Numbered from the stretch's first letter, positions 20,802 through 30,878 are shown. The stretch: 64,000 nt of DNA from Speluncibacter jeojiensis (GCF_029589495.1 NZ_JAAIVF010000001.1:930001-994000), one strand, 5' to 3'. Notes: a model not told the origin generated them from the sequence alone. Translations and numbers: made by a program.

Positions 20802-20867
20802 GGCGCTATCCCCTTTTGTTCGTGCCAGGCGGGTGGCTGCGCGTGTGGGTGGCCGGACCCGAGCGGA

Positions 20868-21875
20868 TCAGCCCTCGGTTCCGAGGTTCAGCCTGCCACG
20901 TCGCCTCGAGGCGACCAACCTCGCACCCGGACCGCCGCCGGGCAGCGCCACCGGCCCCTGCCCGCGCCAGCGCACGACGAGGTCGGCGACCGCCCGCAGG
21001 TGGGAGTCGGTCAGCTCGCGAGCACCGCCGCCCAGCAACCACTCCCGCAGCACCCTTCGCACTACCGGGGCCTCGACCTCGCCGAGCACCGCGACGTCCA
21101 GCGTGCCGTCGGCCGCACGGGCGCGGTCCAGGCACGCCGCCGCCGCGCGGTCGAGCACGGCGCCGTCTTCCTGCAGTTGCGTCGCCGTGCGGGCCAGCGC
21201 CGGCGCGACCCCGCCGCCGAGCACCTCCTCGAGCAGTGGCAGCACCTCGGTCCGCAGCCGCACCCGGGTGAACGCGGGGTCGCGGTTGTGAGGGTCCTCG
21301 TGCGGGTCCAGACCCAACTCGACGCACGCGCGGCGGGTCACCTCGCGGCGCAGTCCGAGCAGCGGCCGACCCCACGGCGCGTCGAACTCGCTCATGCCGC
21401 GGATCGAGCGGGGGCCGGATCCCCGCGCCAACCCGAGCAGGACGGTCTCGGCCTGGTCGTCGAGGGTGTGCGCGAGCAGCACCGGCGCGCCGCCCCGGGC
21501 GCGGGCGAGCGCCGGATACCGGGCCCGCCGCGCGGCGGCCTCCATCCCACCGGCTCCGTGCACGTCGACGGCGAGCACCTCGGCGTCGCCGCATCCCAGG
21601 TCGACGGCCTGCCGCGCCGCGCGTGCGGCCACCCGGTCCGAGCCTGCCTGCAGCCGATGGTCGACGACCAGCGCGCGGACGGTGTCGAACTCGGCGACCG
21701 CGGCGGCGGTCAGCGCCAGCGAGTCCGCGCCGCCCGACAGACCCACGCAGACCTCGCCGGCGTCCGGGAACGCGTTGCCGTGCCGGTCGAGCCAGCCGCG
21801 CAGCGCCCGCCGCACCTCGCCGAACGCACCGGGACCGGGCCGGCGGGAGAAGACGGGCGGGACGGGTCCGGTCAA
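20868..21875 (-). CDS. tilS: tRNA(Ile)-lysidine synthetase
   Basis: A 335-residue N-type ATP pyrophosphatase. VCVGLSGGADSLAL is the PP-loop; LLAHTLDDQAETVLLGLARGSG and NRDPAFTRVRLR are further TilS motifs. It modifies C34 of the minor tRNA-Ile so that it reads AUA. The best start is TTG 21875, which overlaps the stop of the upstream metalloprotease gene; no nearby ATG or GTG fits. Confidence 0.92.
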   Translation of the reverse strand: MTGPVPPVFSRRPGPGAFGEVRRALRGWLDRHGNAFPDAGEVCVGLSGGADSLALTAAAVAEFDTVRALVVDHRLQAGSDRVAARAARQAVDLGCGDAEVLAVDVHGAGGMEAAARRARYPALARARGGAPVLLAHTLDDQAETVLLGLARGSGPRSIRGMSEFDAPWGRPLLGLRREVTRRACVELGLDPHEDPHNRDPAFTRVRLRTEVLPLLEEVLGGGVAPALARTATQLQEDGAVLDRAAAACLDRARAADGTLDVAVLGEVEAPVVRRVLREWLLGGGARELTDSHLRAVADLVVRWRGQGPVALPGGGPGARLVASRRRGRLNLGTEG

Positions 21876-22960
21876 CCGAGCACTCGCGTGACCCAGCGCG
21901 CCGGCTCGTCGATCTCGGCGCGCCGCGGCAGCGTCTCGGGGCCGGTCCACACCGCGTTGAACTGCTCCATCCCGACCTGGCCGACCACGGCGTCGACGAA
22001 CGCCTTGCCCCGCACGTACTGCGCGAGCTTGGCGTCCATGCCGAGCAGTGCGCGCATGATGCGCTGCAGCGGACTCGGGGTGCGCCGGCGCCGCGCGTCG
22101 AACGCCGAGCGGATCTGGGTGACGGTCGGGACCACGGCCGGCCCGACCGCGTCCATCACGTGGTCGGCGTGGCCCTCGAGCAGCGTGCCGAGCATGAGCA
22201 GCCGCTCGATGGCATTGCGCTGGGGCTCGGCCTGGGCCGCGCTGACCAGCCCGATCAGGCCCCCGTCCCCCGGCTCGACCTCGCCGCGGCGACGGCGGTT
22301 CAGTTCCGCGGCGAGCCGGCCTGCCATGTTCGCCAGCGGCTCCCCGGTGTCCTCGCCGAGCAGGTCGACCGCGCTCTTCATGTAGTCGGCGAGCCACGGC
22401 GCCGACGAGAACTGGACCCGGTGGGTCACCTCGTGCAGGCAGACCCAGAGCCGGAAGTCCTTGGGCGCCACCTTCAACGAGCGCTCCACCGCAATCACGT
22501 TCGGGGTGACCAGCAGCAGCGTGCCGTGCTCGCCGGTGAACGGGTCGTACTGGCCGAGGATCGCGGTGGACAGGAAGGCCAACACCGCGCCGGCCTGCAC
22601 CCCGGCCACACGACCGCCGATGCCGGGACTGCCGTCTCGCGACCCCTGACCGTCGAGCCCCGCCGTCAGCTGTCCCATCGAGGCCGCGGCCGCGTCGATC
22701 CAGCCGGCGCGGTCGACGACCATCGCGGCCGGCACCGGCAGTCCGTCGGCGAGGCCGGTCACCTCCCGCACCGGCTGCTCGGCGAACCGCGCGGCGGCGG
22801 CGAGCTCCTCGGTCGCGGCCGCACGGGTGTACGGGGTCATCGCCGGACCCGGCCGGACCAGACGTGCGCCGGTCTTGGCGGCCAGCGCCCAATCCACCCC
22901 GCCGCCCAGCGGGCTGCGTTCGCCCCCCGAGGGGTCCGGGTCGCCGGCCGCGCCGGTCAT
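21872..22960 (-). CDS. zinc-dependent metalloprotease (DUF2342 family)
   Basis: A 362-residue protein. [20 protein letters not shown] gives the HEVTH zinc motif, and [13 protein letters not shown] carries a likely further ligand downstream. The family has also been labelled F420-biosynthesis associated, without proof that I know of. The ATG at 22960 overlaps the dacB stop by 4 bp, and its own stop overlaps tilS, so expression is coupled. It is the Rv3626c-type neighbour of dacB. There is no signal peptide, so it is probably cytoplasmic. Confidence 0.87.
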   Translation of the reverse strand: MTGAAGDPDPSGGERSPLGGGVDWALAAKTGARLVRPGPAMTPYTRAAATEELAAAARFAEQPVREVTGLADGLPVPAAMVVDRAGWIDAAAASMGQLTAGLDGQGSRDGSPGIGGRVAGVQAGAVLAFLSTAILGQYDPFTGEHGTLLLVTPNVIAVERSLKVAPKDFRLWVCLHEVTHRVQFSSAPWLADYMKSAVDLLGEDTGEPLANMAGRLAAELNRRRRGEVEPGDGGLIGLVSAAQAEPQRNAIERLLMLGTLLEGHADHVMDAVGPAVVPTVTQIRSAFDARRRRTPSPLQRIMRALLGMDAKLAQYVRGKAFVDAVVGQVGMEQFNAVWTGPETLPRRAEIDEPARWVTRVLG

Positions 22961-24357
22961 CGGCAACCGCACGAGCGCAGCGCGGCGGCGACCGCGTCCA
23001 GCGCCGTCCGCGCCTGGTCGGGCGAGGTGCCGTTCGACATCAGCGCGAAGGTGAGGACCCGGTTGTCGACGGTGGTGACGACACCGGCGAGCGAGCTGAC
23101 GCCGGACAGCGTGCCGGTCTTGGCCCGGGTCCACCCGGCCGCGGCGGCCGAGGCGTGGTCGAAACGGTCCGCGAGCGTGCCGGTACCGCCGGCGACCGGC
23201 AGGTCGTCGAGCAGCGGGCGCAGCTTCGGCTGGGAGGGGCCGGCCGCGGCGGTGAGCACCTGGTCGATCAGCCGCGCAGGGATACGGTCGTACGTGGACA
23301 GGCCGTTGACGTCTTCGAGGGTCAGTCCGGTGGTGTCGAAGCCCGCCTGTCGCAGGGTCTGGGTCACCGCCGCGACCGCGCCGTCGAAGGTCAGCGCCTG
23401 ACCGCGCGCCTTGGCCACCTCGAGCCCGACCGTCTCGGCGAGCACATTGTCGGAGACCGTCATCAGCTCGTGCAGCCGCTCGCTCAGCGGCGCCGACTGC
23501 ACGGAGGCCAGCGTCTGCGCGCCCGCCGGCGCGGTGCCCTCGGTGACCGCGGAGGCGTCCAGGCCGAGCTGCTTCGCCAGCGTCTGTCCCGCGTACAGCG
23601 CCGGGGTGGGACTGCGCGGCGACTCGTCGACGGTGGGACTGAGCCGGCCGCCGTCGAGCATGACCGCTTCGATCGGCGAGATGTTGCCGCCGGCGATGTC
23701 CGACTCGTCCCAGCCCTTGGCCATGCCCGGCCCCGGGAACAGGCTCTTGTCCACGACCACACTGGTGACGGGGATACCGGCGCGGCGCAACTGGTCTGCC
23801 AGGTCGGAGACGTGCGGGGCATCGAGGTAGAAACCCGTCTCGCCGTCCGGCTGGGCGGTCAGTGTCGGATCGCCGGCGCCGACCAGCACCACCTGGCCGG
23901 GCGCCGCACCCTGCACCACCTTCGTGGTCAGCCGCTGGTCGAGGGGCAGCGTCAGCAACGCCGCCGCAGTGGTCAGCACCTTGGTGACCGATCCAGGGGT
24001 CTGCGGGGTGTCGGCGCCCTGCTGCCAGAGCACCTGCCCGGTCTCGGCGTCGGACACCTGCCCGGTGAACGAGCCCAGGCCCGGGTTCGCGAGGGTGGGC
24101 GCCAGCGTGCGCGCCAAGCCCGCCGGCGACGGCACCGGCGCATCGGCAGGCACCGGGAGCACCTGCGGCGCCGGGGTCTGCAGCGGTGGCGCCGCCGCGG
24201 TGGCGACCGCGCCGGAACCGAACAGACTCGTTCCCCCGAGTTGCGTGACCGCGACCGCCGTACCCGCCCCGACCAGCAACAACACTGCGACCACGATGAC
24301 CGTCACGCGCCAGGTGCGCCGTCGTCCCTCGAGACTCCCGCGCTTCTTGCTGCCCAA
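22957..24357 (-). CDS. dacB: D-alanyl-D-alanine carboxypeptidase, PBP4 type
   Basis: A 466-residue penicillin-binding protein. A basic start and one span ([20 protein letters not shown]) anchor it outside the membrane. Active-site motifs are SVTK in [13 protein letters not shown] in VSDNVLAET and KTGT in [11 protein letters not shown]. It trims peptidoglycan stem peptides. I chose TTG 24357 ([11 protein letters not shown]) because GCGGAGAT lies just upstream; a GTG 15 bases earlier (VTTGGDE) is the alternative. It heads a five-gene operon. Confidence 0.92.
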   Translation of the reverse strand: MGSKKRGSLEGRRRTWRVTVIVVAVLLLVGAGTAVAVTQLGGTSLFGSGAVATAAAPPLQTPAPQVLPVPADAPVPSPAGLARTLAPTLANPGLGSFTGQVSDAETGQVLWQQGADTPQTPGSVTKVLTTAAALLTLPLDQRLTTKVVQGAAPGQVVLVGAGDPTLTAQPDGETGFYLDAPHVSDLADQLRRAGIPVTSVVVDKSLFPGPGMAKGWDESDIAGGNISPIEAVMLDGGRLSPTVDESPRSPTPALYAGQTLAKQLGLDASAVTEGTAPAGAQTLASVQSAPLSERLHELMTVSDNVLAETVGLEVAKARGQALTFDGAVAAVTQTLRQAGFDTTGLTLEDVNGLSTYDRIPARLIDQVLTAAAGPSQPKLRPLLDDLPVAGGTGTLADRFDHASAAAAGWTRAKTGTLSGVSSLAGVVTTVDNRVLTFALMSNGTSPDQARTALDAVAAALRSCGCR

Positions 24358-24445
24358 TTCATCTCCGCCCGTCGTGACCAGCGAGCACTCCGCGACGTGT
24401 CGGGCCGGCGCCGACTCCGAGCACGCAGTGGGTCTTCGTCCGTCC

Positions 24446-24469
24446 ACCCTAGTGCGGACCGGCTATCCT
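24446..24469. promoter_or_regulatory. divergent -10 elements for dacB and ppa
   Basis: TATCCT (24464-24469, plus) would serve ppa, and TAGGGT (24451-24446, minus) would serve dacB. Both fit TAnnnT. The -35 regions are not clear. Confidence 0.4.
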
Positions 24470-24510
24470 CCCACCGATACCTGCACCACACCGACACGAA
24501 GCGAGGACGC

Positions 24511-25002
24511 GTGGAGTTCGACGTCACCATCGAGATCCCCAAGGGCCAGCGGAACAAGTACGAGGTCGACCACGAGACCGGCCGCATCCGCCTGGACCGC
24601 TACCTGTACACGTCGATGCAGTACCCCGCCGACTACGGCTTCATCGAGGGCACGCTCGGCGAGGACGGCGACCCGCTCGACGCCTTCGTGCTGCTGCCGC
24701 AGTCGGTGTACCCCGGCGTGATCGTCGAGGCCCGTCCGGTCGCCATGTTCAAGATGGTCGACGAGGCCGGCGGCGACGACAAGGTGCTGTGCGTGCCCGC
24801 GGGCGACCACCGCTGGGACCACATCCAGGACCTGGCCGACGTCCCGCAGGACGAGCTGGAGGCCATCAAGCACTTCTTCGTCCACTACAAGGACCTGGAG
24901 CCGGGCAAGCACGTCGAGGCGGCCGACTGGGTCGGCAAGGCCGAGGCGGAGGCCGAGATCGAGCGTTCGATCAAGCGTCTCGCCGATTCCGGCGGGCACT
25001 GA
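24511..25002 (+). CDS. ppa: inorganic pyrophosphatase, family I
   Basis: A 163-residue soluble enzyme that hydrolyses pyrophosphate and pulls biosynthetic reactions forward. [12 protein letters not shown], the metal-binding [12 protein letters not shown], and the C-terminal [16 protein letters not shown] are family signatures. GTG start with GCGAGGA upstream. It is divergent from dacB and ends at a strong palindromic terminator. Confidence 0.97.
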   Translation: MEFDVTIEIPKGQRNKYEVDHETGRIRLDRYLYTSMQYPADYGFIEGTLGEDGDPLDAFVLLPQSVYPGVIVEARPVAMFKMVDEAGGDDKVLCVPAGDHRWDHIQDLADVPQDELEAIKHFFVHYKDLEPGKHVEAADWVGKAEAEAEIERSIKRLADSGGH

Positions 25003-25029
25003 GTCAACGGCGGTCACTGAGCCGCGAGC

Positions 25030-25081
25030 ACGACGAAACGGCGGCCCCGGGCATCGATGCCCGGGGCCGCCGTTTCGTCGT
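25030..25081. terminator. perfect 52-nt palindrome, bidirectional terminator
   Basis: A 26-bp arm (25030-25055, starting ACGACGAAACGGCGG) is followed directly by its exact reverse complement (25056-25081). It lies between the convergent ppa and DHA2 transporter genes, 28 bp after one stop and 30 bp from the other. Being symmetric, it can end transcription from both sides. Confidence 0.9.
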
Positions 25082-25110
25082 CCATGGGAACGGGATCCGT
25101 CAGGGACGGA

Positions 25111-26916
25111 TCAGTCCGCCCGGTGCCGTCCCGAATGTCCGGTCCCGTCCGGGTCGCCTTCGAGCGCGGTCCCCGACGGAGCCGCCGGGACCGGCGGAGC
25201 GGCAGGCTCGCTCGGAGCCGGCGCCCCCGAGCCTGACTGCTCACCGCTCGACTCCTCGGCCGCCGCGGCCAGACCGCCGGCCTTGCGCAGCGGCACCTCC
25301 TTCCAGAACAGCACCAGAACCAGCGCGATGCCGGCGAACACCGTCGTCGACAGGAACACCGTGTCCATCGAATCGGCGAAACCTGCCTTGAGCGGTTGCG
25401 CCAGTTCGGGGTTGAGCTGCTGGATGATCGAGCTGTCGCTGAGCACCTTGCCCGCGGCCGCGGAGTCACGGCTCAGGATGCCCTTGGAGAACGTGACGTC
25501 GGCCGGGTTGGTGCTCTGCACGCCCTGCACCAGCGCGTGCTGGAAATCGGGGTCCTTCGCCGCCGTCTCCAGCCGGCTGGTGATGTTCGGCGTCATCTGC
25601 GCGAACAGGATCGACAGGAAGATCGCGACACCCAGCGTGCCGCCGATCTGACGGAAGAACGTCGCCGACGCGGTCGACACGCCCATGTCCTTCGGCGGCA
25701 ACGCATTCTGGATGGCCAGGGTCAGCGGCTGCATCATGTTGCCGAGTCCGAAGCCGACGATCGCCATGAACGCCATCACGATCGTGAAGCTGGTGTCGGC
25801 GTGCACGTAGTGCAGCAGGAACATGCCGAGCGTCAGCAGGACCGCGCCGATGACCGGGTACTTGCGGTAGTGGCCCGTGCGCGAGATCAGCTGACCGGAG
25901 ATGATCGAGCCGAGCATCAGGCCGATGACCATCGGCAGCATCTGCAGGCCGGCGATCGTCGGGGTCGACCCCTTGACCACCTGGATGTACTGCGGCAGCA
26001 GCGAGATCCCGCCGAACATCGCCATACCCACGACGAACGAGATGACCACGCCCATCGAGAAGGTGATGTTGCGGAAGAAGCGCATCGGGATGAGCGCGGC
26101 GTCGCGCATCTTGATCTCGACGAGGACGAAGCCCACGACACCGATCGCGCCGATCACGTAGCAGCTCAACGATGCCGCCGAGCCCCAGCCCCACTCGCGG
26201 CCCTGTTCGGCCACGATCAGCAGCGGGACGATGCCGACCGCGAGCACCGCGGCGCCCCACCAGTCGATCCGGGTCTCGTTGCGCACCTTGGGCAGCTTGA
26301 GGTTCTTGAACACCACCAGCAGCGCGACAGCGCCGATCGGCACATTCACCAGGAACACCCAGCGCCAGCCGGCGATGCCGACGATCGAGTTCGTCCCGGC
26401 GAGCAGACCGCCGAGCACCGGTCCGAGCACGCTCGAGGTGCCGAACACGGCGAGGAAGTAGCCCTGGTACTTGGCGCGGTCCCGCGGCGACAGGATGTCA
26501 CCGAGGATCGCCAATGCCAGCGACATCAGACCGCCGGCACCGATGCCCTGGAAGGCGCGGAACGCCGCGAGCATGTACATCGACTGCGCGAAGGTGCACA
26601 ACAGCGAGCCCGCGACGAAGATCATGATCGCGGACATGAACAGCATCTTGCGGCCGTAGATGTCGGACAACTTGCCGTACAGCGGGGTCGCCAGCGTCGC
26701 GGTGATCAGGTACGCGGTGGTCACCCACGCCTGCAGCGCATAGCCGTTGAGGTCGTCGGCGATGGTACGGATCGCCGTCGACACGATGGTCTGGTCCAGC
26801 GACGCGAGGAACATCCCCAGCATCAGGCCGCTGAGGATCAGCATGATCTGCCGGTGGGTGAACCCACCCGGCGATTCGGCGGTGGCGCCCGGCGGCGCGG
26901 CTTTGGTGGCGGTCAT
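25111..26916 (-). CDS. DHA2-family (EmrB/QacA) drug:H+ antiporter
   Basis: A 601-residue transporter with about 14 spans. LASLDQTIVSTAI is the DHA2 motif in helix 1, GKLSDIYGRK is MFS motif A, and GWRWVFLVNVPIG follows helix 6. An extracellular loop of about 75 residues lies before the last span, and a Pro/Ala/Ser-rich cytoplasmic tail of about 60 residues ends it. The ATG at 26916 overlaps the MarR stop (ATGA), so regulator and pump are coupled. Efflux of a hydrophobic toxin is likely; the compound is unknown. Confidence 0.92.
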   Translation of the reverse strand: MTATKAAPPGATAESPGGFTHRQIMLILSGLMLGMFLASLDQTIVSTAIRTIADDLNGYALQAWVTTAYLITATLATPLYGKLSDIYGRKMLFMSAIMIFVAGSLLCTFAQSMYMLAAFRAFQGIGAGGLMSLALAILGDILSPRDRAKYQGYFLAVFGTSSVLGPVLGGLLAGTNSIVGIAGWRWVFLVNVPIGAVALLVVFKNLKLPKVRNETRIDWWGAAVLAVGIVPLLIVAEQGREWGWGSAASLSCYVIGAIGVVGFVLVEIKMRDAALIPMRFFRNITFSMGVVISFVVGMAMFGGISLLPQYIQVVKGSTPTIAGLQMLPMVIGLMLGSIISGQLISRTGHYRKYPVIGAVLLTLGMFLLHYVHADTSFTIVMAFMAIVGFGLGNMMQPLTLAIQNALPPKDMGVSTASATFFRQIGGTLGVAIFLSILFAQMTPNITSRLETAAKDPDFQHALVQGVQSTNPADVTFSKGILSRDSAAAGKVLSDSSIIQQLNPELAQPLKAGFADSMDTVFLSTTVFAGIALVLVLFWKEVPLRKAGGLAAAAEESSGEQSGSGAPAPSEPAAPPVPAAPSGTALEGDPDGTGHSGRHRAD

Positions 26917-27464
26917 CTCTGTTCCCTCAATGAAGTGTCGGCCGATCCGGTCCGGTCGGGAGCGTCTTTCGCGCACTCCGCCGCCCGGACGAGTCGGACT
27001 CGTTCCTGGTCGTCGATCAACTGGGTCAGCAACCTGAGCAGCGCGTCGCGGTCCTCCATCGACCAGTGCTCGATCACCTGGCTGAACCGGGCATTGCGCC
27101 GGTGACGCATCTCGGCGGCGGCCCGGCGACCGTCCTGTGTCACGGCGATGACGCTCGCCCGTCCGTCCTCCGGATCCGCGAGCCGCTCGAGATGGCCCAA
27201 TTGGACCAGCTGCGCCACGTGACGGCTGACCGTCGACGGATCGGAGAGCACCGCCTCCGCAAGGGCACCCGAGCGCATCGGCCCCTGCTCGATGAGCGCG
27301 AACAGGCAGCGGAATGCCGCCAGGTCCAGGCCTCCCGGCCCCCGCGATCCCAGCTGGTGCATCGTCCGCTCACGGACCCGCTGCATCCTGCCGAGCTGAT
27401 TGGCCAGCTCGTCTGCGTACGGTTCGATGCCGGGCTCGGATGCCACACGGACATCGGCGGTCAT
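26913..27464 (-). CDS. MarR-family regulator of the DHA2 pump
   Basis: A 183-residue winged-helix protein. The recognition region is VLSDPSTVSRHVAQLVQLGH, and the wing is RLADPEDGRASVIAVT with the typical D-x-R-x-x. The ATG at 27464 has GGGAGG eight bases upstream; the GTG nine bases earlier overlaps that site. It probably represses itself and the pump from the palindrome 34 bp upstream. Confidence 0.9.
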   Translation of the reverse strand: MTADVRVASEPGIEPYADELANQLGRMQRVRERTMHQLGSRGPGGLDLAAFRCLFALIEQGPMRSGALAEAVLSDPSTVSRHVAQLVQLGHLERLADPEDGRASVIAVTQDGRRAAAEMRHRRNARFSQVIEHWSMEDRDALLRLLTQLIDDQERVRLVRAAECAKDAPDRTGSADTSLREQR

Positions 27465-27497
27465 CGAGGTCACCTCCCGAAAGTATTTTCACGTCTC

Positions 27498-27507
27498 AAC
27501 TAGTTGT
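27498..27507. promoter_or_regulatory. candidate MarR operator
   Basis: CAACTAGTTG is a perfect 10-bp palindrome, 34 bp before the marR start, with a TTGACG -35-like hexamer just upstream on the minus strand (27517-27512). MarR dimers bind such sites. I could not assign a good -10. Confidence 0.55.
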
Positions 27508-27563
27508 ATGCGTCAAGCATTAGCCCGCGGGCAGAGGAATGCAAATCCCCGAGACCGACCGTC

Positions 27564-27682
27564 GACCCCGTGCCCGAGGGAACGGGCACGAGGTCGGCGG
27601 TCACGACACCGTTGCGCTGGACATTCGATGCGACGACGGGGCGATCATGATTCGGGTCACGTGGACGGTCGACGCCCCGTCG
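27564..27682 (-). terminator. two hairpins downstream of the crotonase gene
   Basis: CGACGGGGCG (27634-27643) pairs with CGCCCCGTCG (27673-27682), starting 47 nt after the crotonase stop. A stronger stem (27564-27576 with 27583-27595, one mismatch, 6-nt loop) follows. Together they separate the crotonase from the marR promoter. Confidence 0.5.
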
Positions 27683-27728
27683 GCCCCTTGAGCGGACCTC
27701 CGCGCGAGCCCCCGCTCACCCGTCGCGG

Positions 27729-28562
27729 TCAGCGGCCCTTGAACTCGGGTTCGCGCTTCTGGAACACCGCCGCCATGGCCTCGCCGAGGTCCTCCGACGG
27801 CAGGAAGGCAGCGTTCCACGCCGCGACGTAGCGCAGGGCGTCGGCGACCGCGGCCGCGCGGCTGTGCTCCAGTACCGACTTGACGCCCTGCACGACCAGC
27901 GGCGCGTTCGCGGCGATCTCGGCGGCGACCTGATGCGCGGCGGCCAGCACCGCGGCCTGGTCCTCGTACACGTCGCCGACCAGCCCGATCTTCTCGGCGC
28001 GGGCGGCGTCGATGTCCTTGCCGGTCAGCGCGAGCTCGCGCAGATGGCCGGCGCCGATGATCCCGGGCAGCCGGGCCAGGCTGCCCATGTCCGCCACGAT
28101 CGCGACCTTGACCTCGCGGATGCTGAACTTCGCGTCGGCGCTCGCGTACCGGATGTCGGCCGAGGCGATGAGATCCACGCCGCCGCCGATGCACCATCCG
28201 GAGATCGCCGCGACCACCGGCTTGCGGCATTCGGCGACCGCGGTGGTCGCACGCTGCATCCGCTTGATCATGTCGTGGAAGTCGGTGCGCGGCGCGGCCT
28301 GCGCCTTGTCGGCGAGCACCGGCGCGAGGTCGCCGGCGATACCCGCCAGGTCCAGCCCGTAGGAGAAGTTCTTCCCGGAGCCGGTGAGCACGATCGCCCG
28401 CACCTCACGGTCCGCGTCGAGTTCCTCGAAGACCTGCGGGAGCTCGGCCCAGAAGTCCGGTCCCATCGCGTTGCCCTTGCCCGGCCCGATCAGCGTCACC
28501 TGGGCGACATGGCCCGTGCGCTCGACCGTGACCGACTTCCAGGCGGTCGGGTTCTCGTTCAT
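27729..28562 (-). CDS. crotonase-family enoyl-CoA hydratase/isomerase
   Basis: A 277-residue crotonase fold. The oxyanion-hole segments are KNFSYGLDLAGIAG and ISGWCIGGGVDLIASADIRYA, and FSIREVKVAIVADMGSLARL is the second acid/base region. The Asp in VADMG is typical of dienoyl-CoA isomerases rather than simple hydratases. The ATG at 28562 follows GGAGGAACCC. It stands alone, so the pathway is unknown; lipid or aromatic degradation are options. Confidence 0.88.
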   Translation of the reverse strand: MNENPTAWKSVTVERTGHVAQVTLIGPGKGNAMGPDFWAELPQVFEELDADREVRAIVLTGSGKNFSYGLDLAGIAGDLAPVLADKAQAAPRTDFHDMIKRMQRATTAVAECRKPVVAAISGWCIGGGVDLIASADIRYASADAKFSIREVKVAIVADMGSLARLPGIIGAGHLRELALTGKDIDAARAEKIGLVGDVYEDQAAVLAAAHQVAAEIAANAPLVVQGVKSVLEHSRAAAVADALRYVAAWNAAFLPSEDLGEAMAAVFQKREPEFKGR

Positions 28563-28709
28563 GGGTTCCTCCGTCGGGGATCGGTGTTCGGAAACGGTGA
28601 GTCGGGACATGCATTCGGAAATCAGTTACCGAACGGTCACCTAAGGCTAGTCGGCGGACCGGACCGCGCACACGGCGCCGAATCCCGGCCCCGATCGACG
28701 ACGGCGTCC

Positions 28710-28715
28710 TACGCT
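28710..28715 (+). promoter_or_regulatory. -10 element of a probable leaderless YbaK mRNA
   Basis: TACGCT ends six bases before the ATG, and no Shine-Dalgarno is present. This is the actinobacterial leaderless pattern. Confidence 0.5.
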
Positions 28716-28721
28716 GACTTC

Positions 28722-29195
28722 ATGTCCGTGCCACTGCATCCCACCGCGGCACACGTCGCCGACACGCTCATCGCCCGTGGGCATCCCGGCGTGGTCCAGG
28801 CCCAGGCCGAGTCCGTGCGCACCGCCGCCCAGGCGGCCGCCGCCCTGCGGGTCGAGGCAGGGGCGATAGTCCGGTCCGTCGTGTTACTGCTCGACGACGA
28901 CCCGGTACTGATGCTGGTCTCGGGTGCGCACGAGGTCAACGAGGAGGCGACCGGCAAGCGCCTGGAGGGCGTCCTCGCGCCGGCGCCTCCCGAGATGGTC
29001 CGGCTGGCGACCGGACAGCCCGAGGACGGCATCGCCCCCGTCGGCCATCCGACCGACCTGCCGACCTACCTGGACGAGTCGCTGGCGGATCACCCGGTGC
29101 TGTGGGCGTGCGCGGGCCACCCGCGCACGGTGTTCCGCACGACGTTCCCGGAACTGCTGCGCATCACGGCCGGACTCGCGATCGACATCACCTGA
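28722..29195 (+). CDS. YbaK/EbsC-type aminoacyl-tRNA deacylase
   Basis: A 157-residue single-domain protein of the family that edits misacylated tRNA, often Cys-tRNA-Pro. IVRSVVLLLDDDPVLMLVSG holds the expected lysine region but shows Arg in place of the common Lys. GHPTDLPTYLDESLADHPVLWACAGHP is the C-terminal signature. It is divergent from the crotonase gene, with about 160 bp between the starts. The exact tRNA substrate is not readable. Confidence 0.85.
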   Translation: MSVPLHPTAAHVADTLIARGHPGVVQAQAESVRTAAQAAAALRVEAGAIVRSVVLLLDDDPVLMLVSGAHEVNEEATGKRLEGVLAPAPPEMVRLATGQPEDGIAPVGHPTDLPTYLDESLADHPVLWACAGHPRTVFRTTFPELLRITAGLAIDIT

Positions 29196-29231
29196 GTGAT
29201 CATGTGACGCCGGTGGTTTCGCGACCGGTCG

Positions 29232-29237
29232 TATCAT
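29232..29237 (+). promoter_or_regulatory. -10 element of a probable leaderless flavin reductase mRNA
   Basis: TATCAT is followed by seven bases and then GTG (29245). This favours the GTG over the ATG at 29236, which lies inside the -10. Confidence 0.5.
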
Positions 29238-29244
29238 GACCGGT

Positions 29245-29817
29245 GTGAGTACCGACGACACCGCAGCCGCGGCCTCCGCACCCGGAGTCGATCCGGAGGT
29301 GTACCGCCGGGCGCTCGGCGGGCATCCCGCCGGCGTCGTGATCGTCACCCTCGACCCCGGCACCGGACCGGTCGGGTTCACCGCCACCTCGATGGCCTCG
29401 ATCTCGATGCGCCCGCCGCTGGTGTCGTTCAACATCGCCCACACGTCGTCGAGCTTCGCGGCCGTCCACGCAGCCGACTCGGTGGTCATCCATCTACTCG
29501 GCGAGCACCAGCAGTCGCTGGCCCGCCGCTTCTCCGGACCCGCAGCCGAGCGGTTCGCCGACCCGTCCTGCTGGTCCCGGCTGCCGACCGGTGAGCCGAT
29601 GCTGCACGACACCCCGACCTGGCTGCGCACGACCATCGAGCAACTCGTCCAGGTCGGCGACCACACGCTGGTGATCGCGCGCGTGCACGAGGTCGGCGCG
29701 GGTCGCACGAACGTCGCAGCGGAAGACGCAGCCACCGGCGGCGACGTCACGGGCGAGCCGGTCCGGCCGCTGCTCTATCACCGCGGCCGTTACCACCGGC
29801 CCGAGCCGCTGGACTGA
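29245..29817 (+). CDS. flavin reductase-like FMN-binding protein
   Basis: A 190-residue split-barrel protein. [32 protein letters not shown] and [20 protein letters not shown] are the FMN-binding signatures of short-chain flavin reductases (HpaC-like). [14 protein letters not shown] ends the domain. It would supply reduced flavin to a monooxygenase, but no partner is adjacent. The first 15 residues are probably disordered. Confidence 0.88.
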   Translation: MSTDDTAAAASAPGVDPEVYRRALGGHPAGVVIVTLDPGTGPVGFTATSMASISMRPPLVSFNIAHTSSSFAAVHAADSVVIHLLGEHQQSLARRFSGPAAERFADPSCWSRLPTGEPMLHDTPTWLRTTIEQLVQVGDHTLVIARVHEVGAGRTNVAAEDAATGGDVTGEPVRPLLYHRGRYHRPEPLD

Positions 29818-29839
29818 CGCAGGACAGCTTGCCGTCCGA

Positions 29840-30697
29840 TCAGGACCGTTCCAGCCGGAGCCGCTCCGCCTCGACGTCGAAATGCGCGGGCGGCCAAGAC
29901 AATTCGAGCCCCTCGAGGGCATCGATGAGCAGTTCCGTGACCGCCAGACGCGCATACCATTTGCGGTCGCACGGCACGACGAACCACGGCGCACGCTCGG
30001 TGGACGTGCGGTCGAGCACCGCCTGGTAGGCCTGCTCGTAGTCCGGCCACAGCGCCCGCTCGTCGAGATCGCGGCGGTCGTACTTCCAGTACTTGTCCGG
30101 CCTCCGCAGGCGCTGCGCGAGGCGACGCTTCTGTTCCTCCTTGGAGACGGCCAGCAGCACCTTGACGACCGTCGTCCCGGTGTCGACGAGGCGGTCCTCG
30201 AAGTCGACGATCTCCTGATACCGCGCGCCCCACACGTCGGCCGGCACCAGTTCGTGGACGCGCACCACCAGCACGTCCTCGTAGTGCGACCTGTCGAACA
30301 CCCCGAGCTGCCCGCCGCGTGGCAGCGCCTTCTCGATCCGCCACAGGTAGTGGTGACGCAGTTCCTCCTCGGTGGGCGACCCGAACGCGGCGTGGTCGAC
30401 ACCCTGCGGATCGACGTGGCCGATCACGTGCCGCACGATGCCGCCCTTGCCGGCGGTGTCCATGCCCTGCAGCACCAGCAGCACCGAGCGGTGGTCCCCG
30501 ATGCGGCCGTTGGCGTACAGCAGCTCCTGCAGCGCGGACAGCCGCGCTCCGCGCTCCTCCAAGAGCGCGGAGCCGAGTTGTTTGTCGCCGTCGAATCCGG
30601 GAGTGGCGCCCGCGTCGACCTCGGCGATCCGCGTCGACGTGGTCACCCGCAGCACCTCGCGCGCGGGCGCGGTCCACCCGTTGATCTCGGTCGCCAT
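29840..30697 (-). CDS. ppk2: polyphosphate kinase 2 family phosphotransferase
   Basis: A 285-residue PPK2 enzyme. LVLQGMDTAGKGGIVRHV is the Walker A-like loop, GVFDRSHYEDVLVVRVH is Walker B, and KVLLAVSKEEQKRRLAQR is the lid. PPK2 enzymes move phosphate between polyphosphate and nucleotides. It is closest in pattern to members usually annotated as polyphosphate:nucleotide phosphotransferases, so ADP or AMP may be the acceptor. It faces the flavin reductase gene, 22 bp apart. Confidence 0.9.
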   Translation of the reverse strand: MATEINGWTAPAREVLRVTTSTRIAEVDAGATPGFDGDKQLGSALLEERGARLSALQELLYANGRIGDHRSVLLVLQGMDTAGKGGIVRHVIGHVDPQGVDHAAFGSPTEEELRHHYLWRIEKALPRGGQLGVFDRSHYEDVLVVRVHELVPADVWGARYQEIVDFEDRLVDTGTTVVKVLLAVSKEEQKRRLAQRLRRPDKYWKYDRRDLDERALWPDYEQAYQAVLDRTSTERAPWFVVPCDRKWYARLAVTELLIDALEGLELSWPPAHFDVEAERLRLERS

Positions 30698-30878
30698 GAC
30701 GCGACTGTGCCACAGCCTCCGGCACCCCGGGCGGGATCGCGCAGGCCTGCGAACCGAGCTGTGAATCGGCGCACTTCCGGTCACACATAGGTAACGAACC
30801 GCTACGTGTGACCGAAAGTCAAGAGAACTGTAGACAAACAGACCGGCGGTCGGGGATGTCCGTCGTTGAGGAGCAGAC

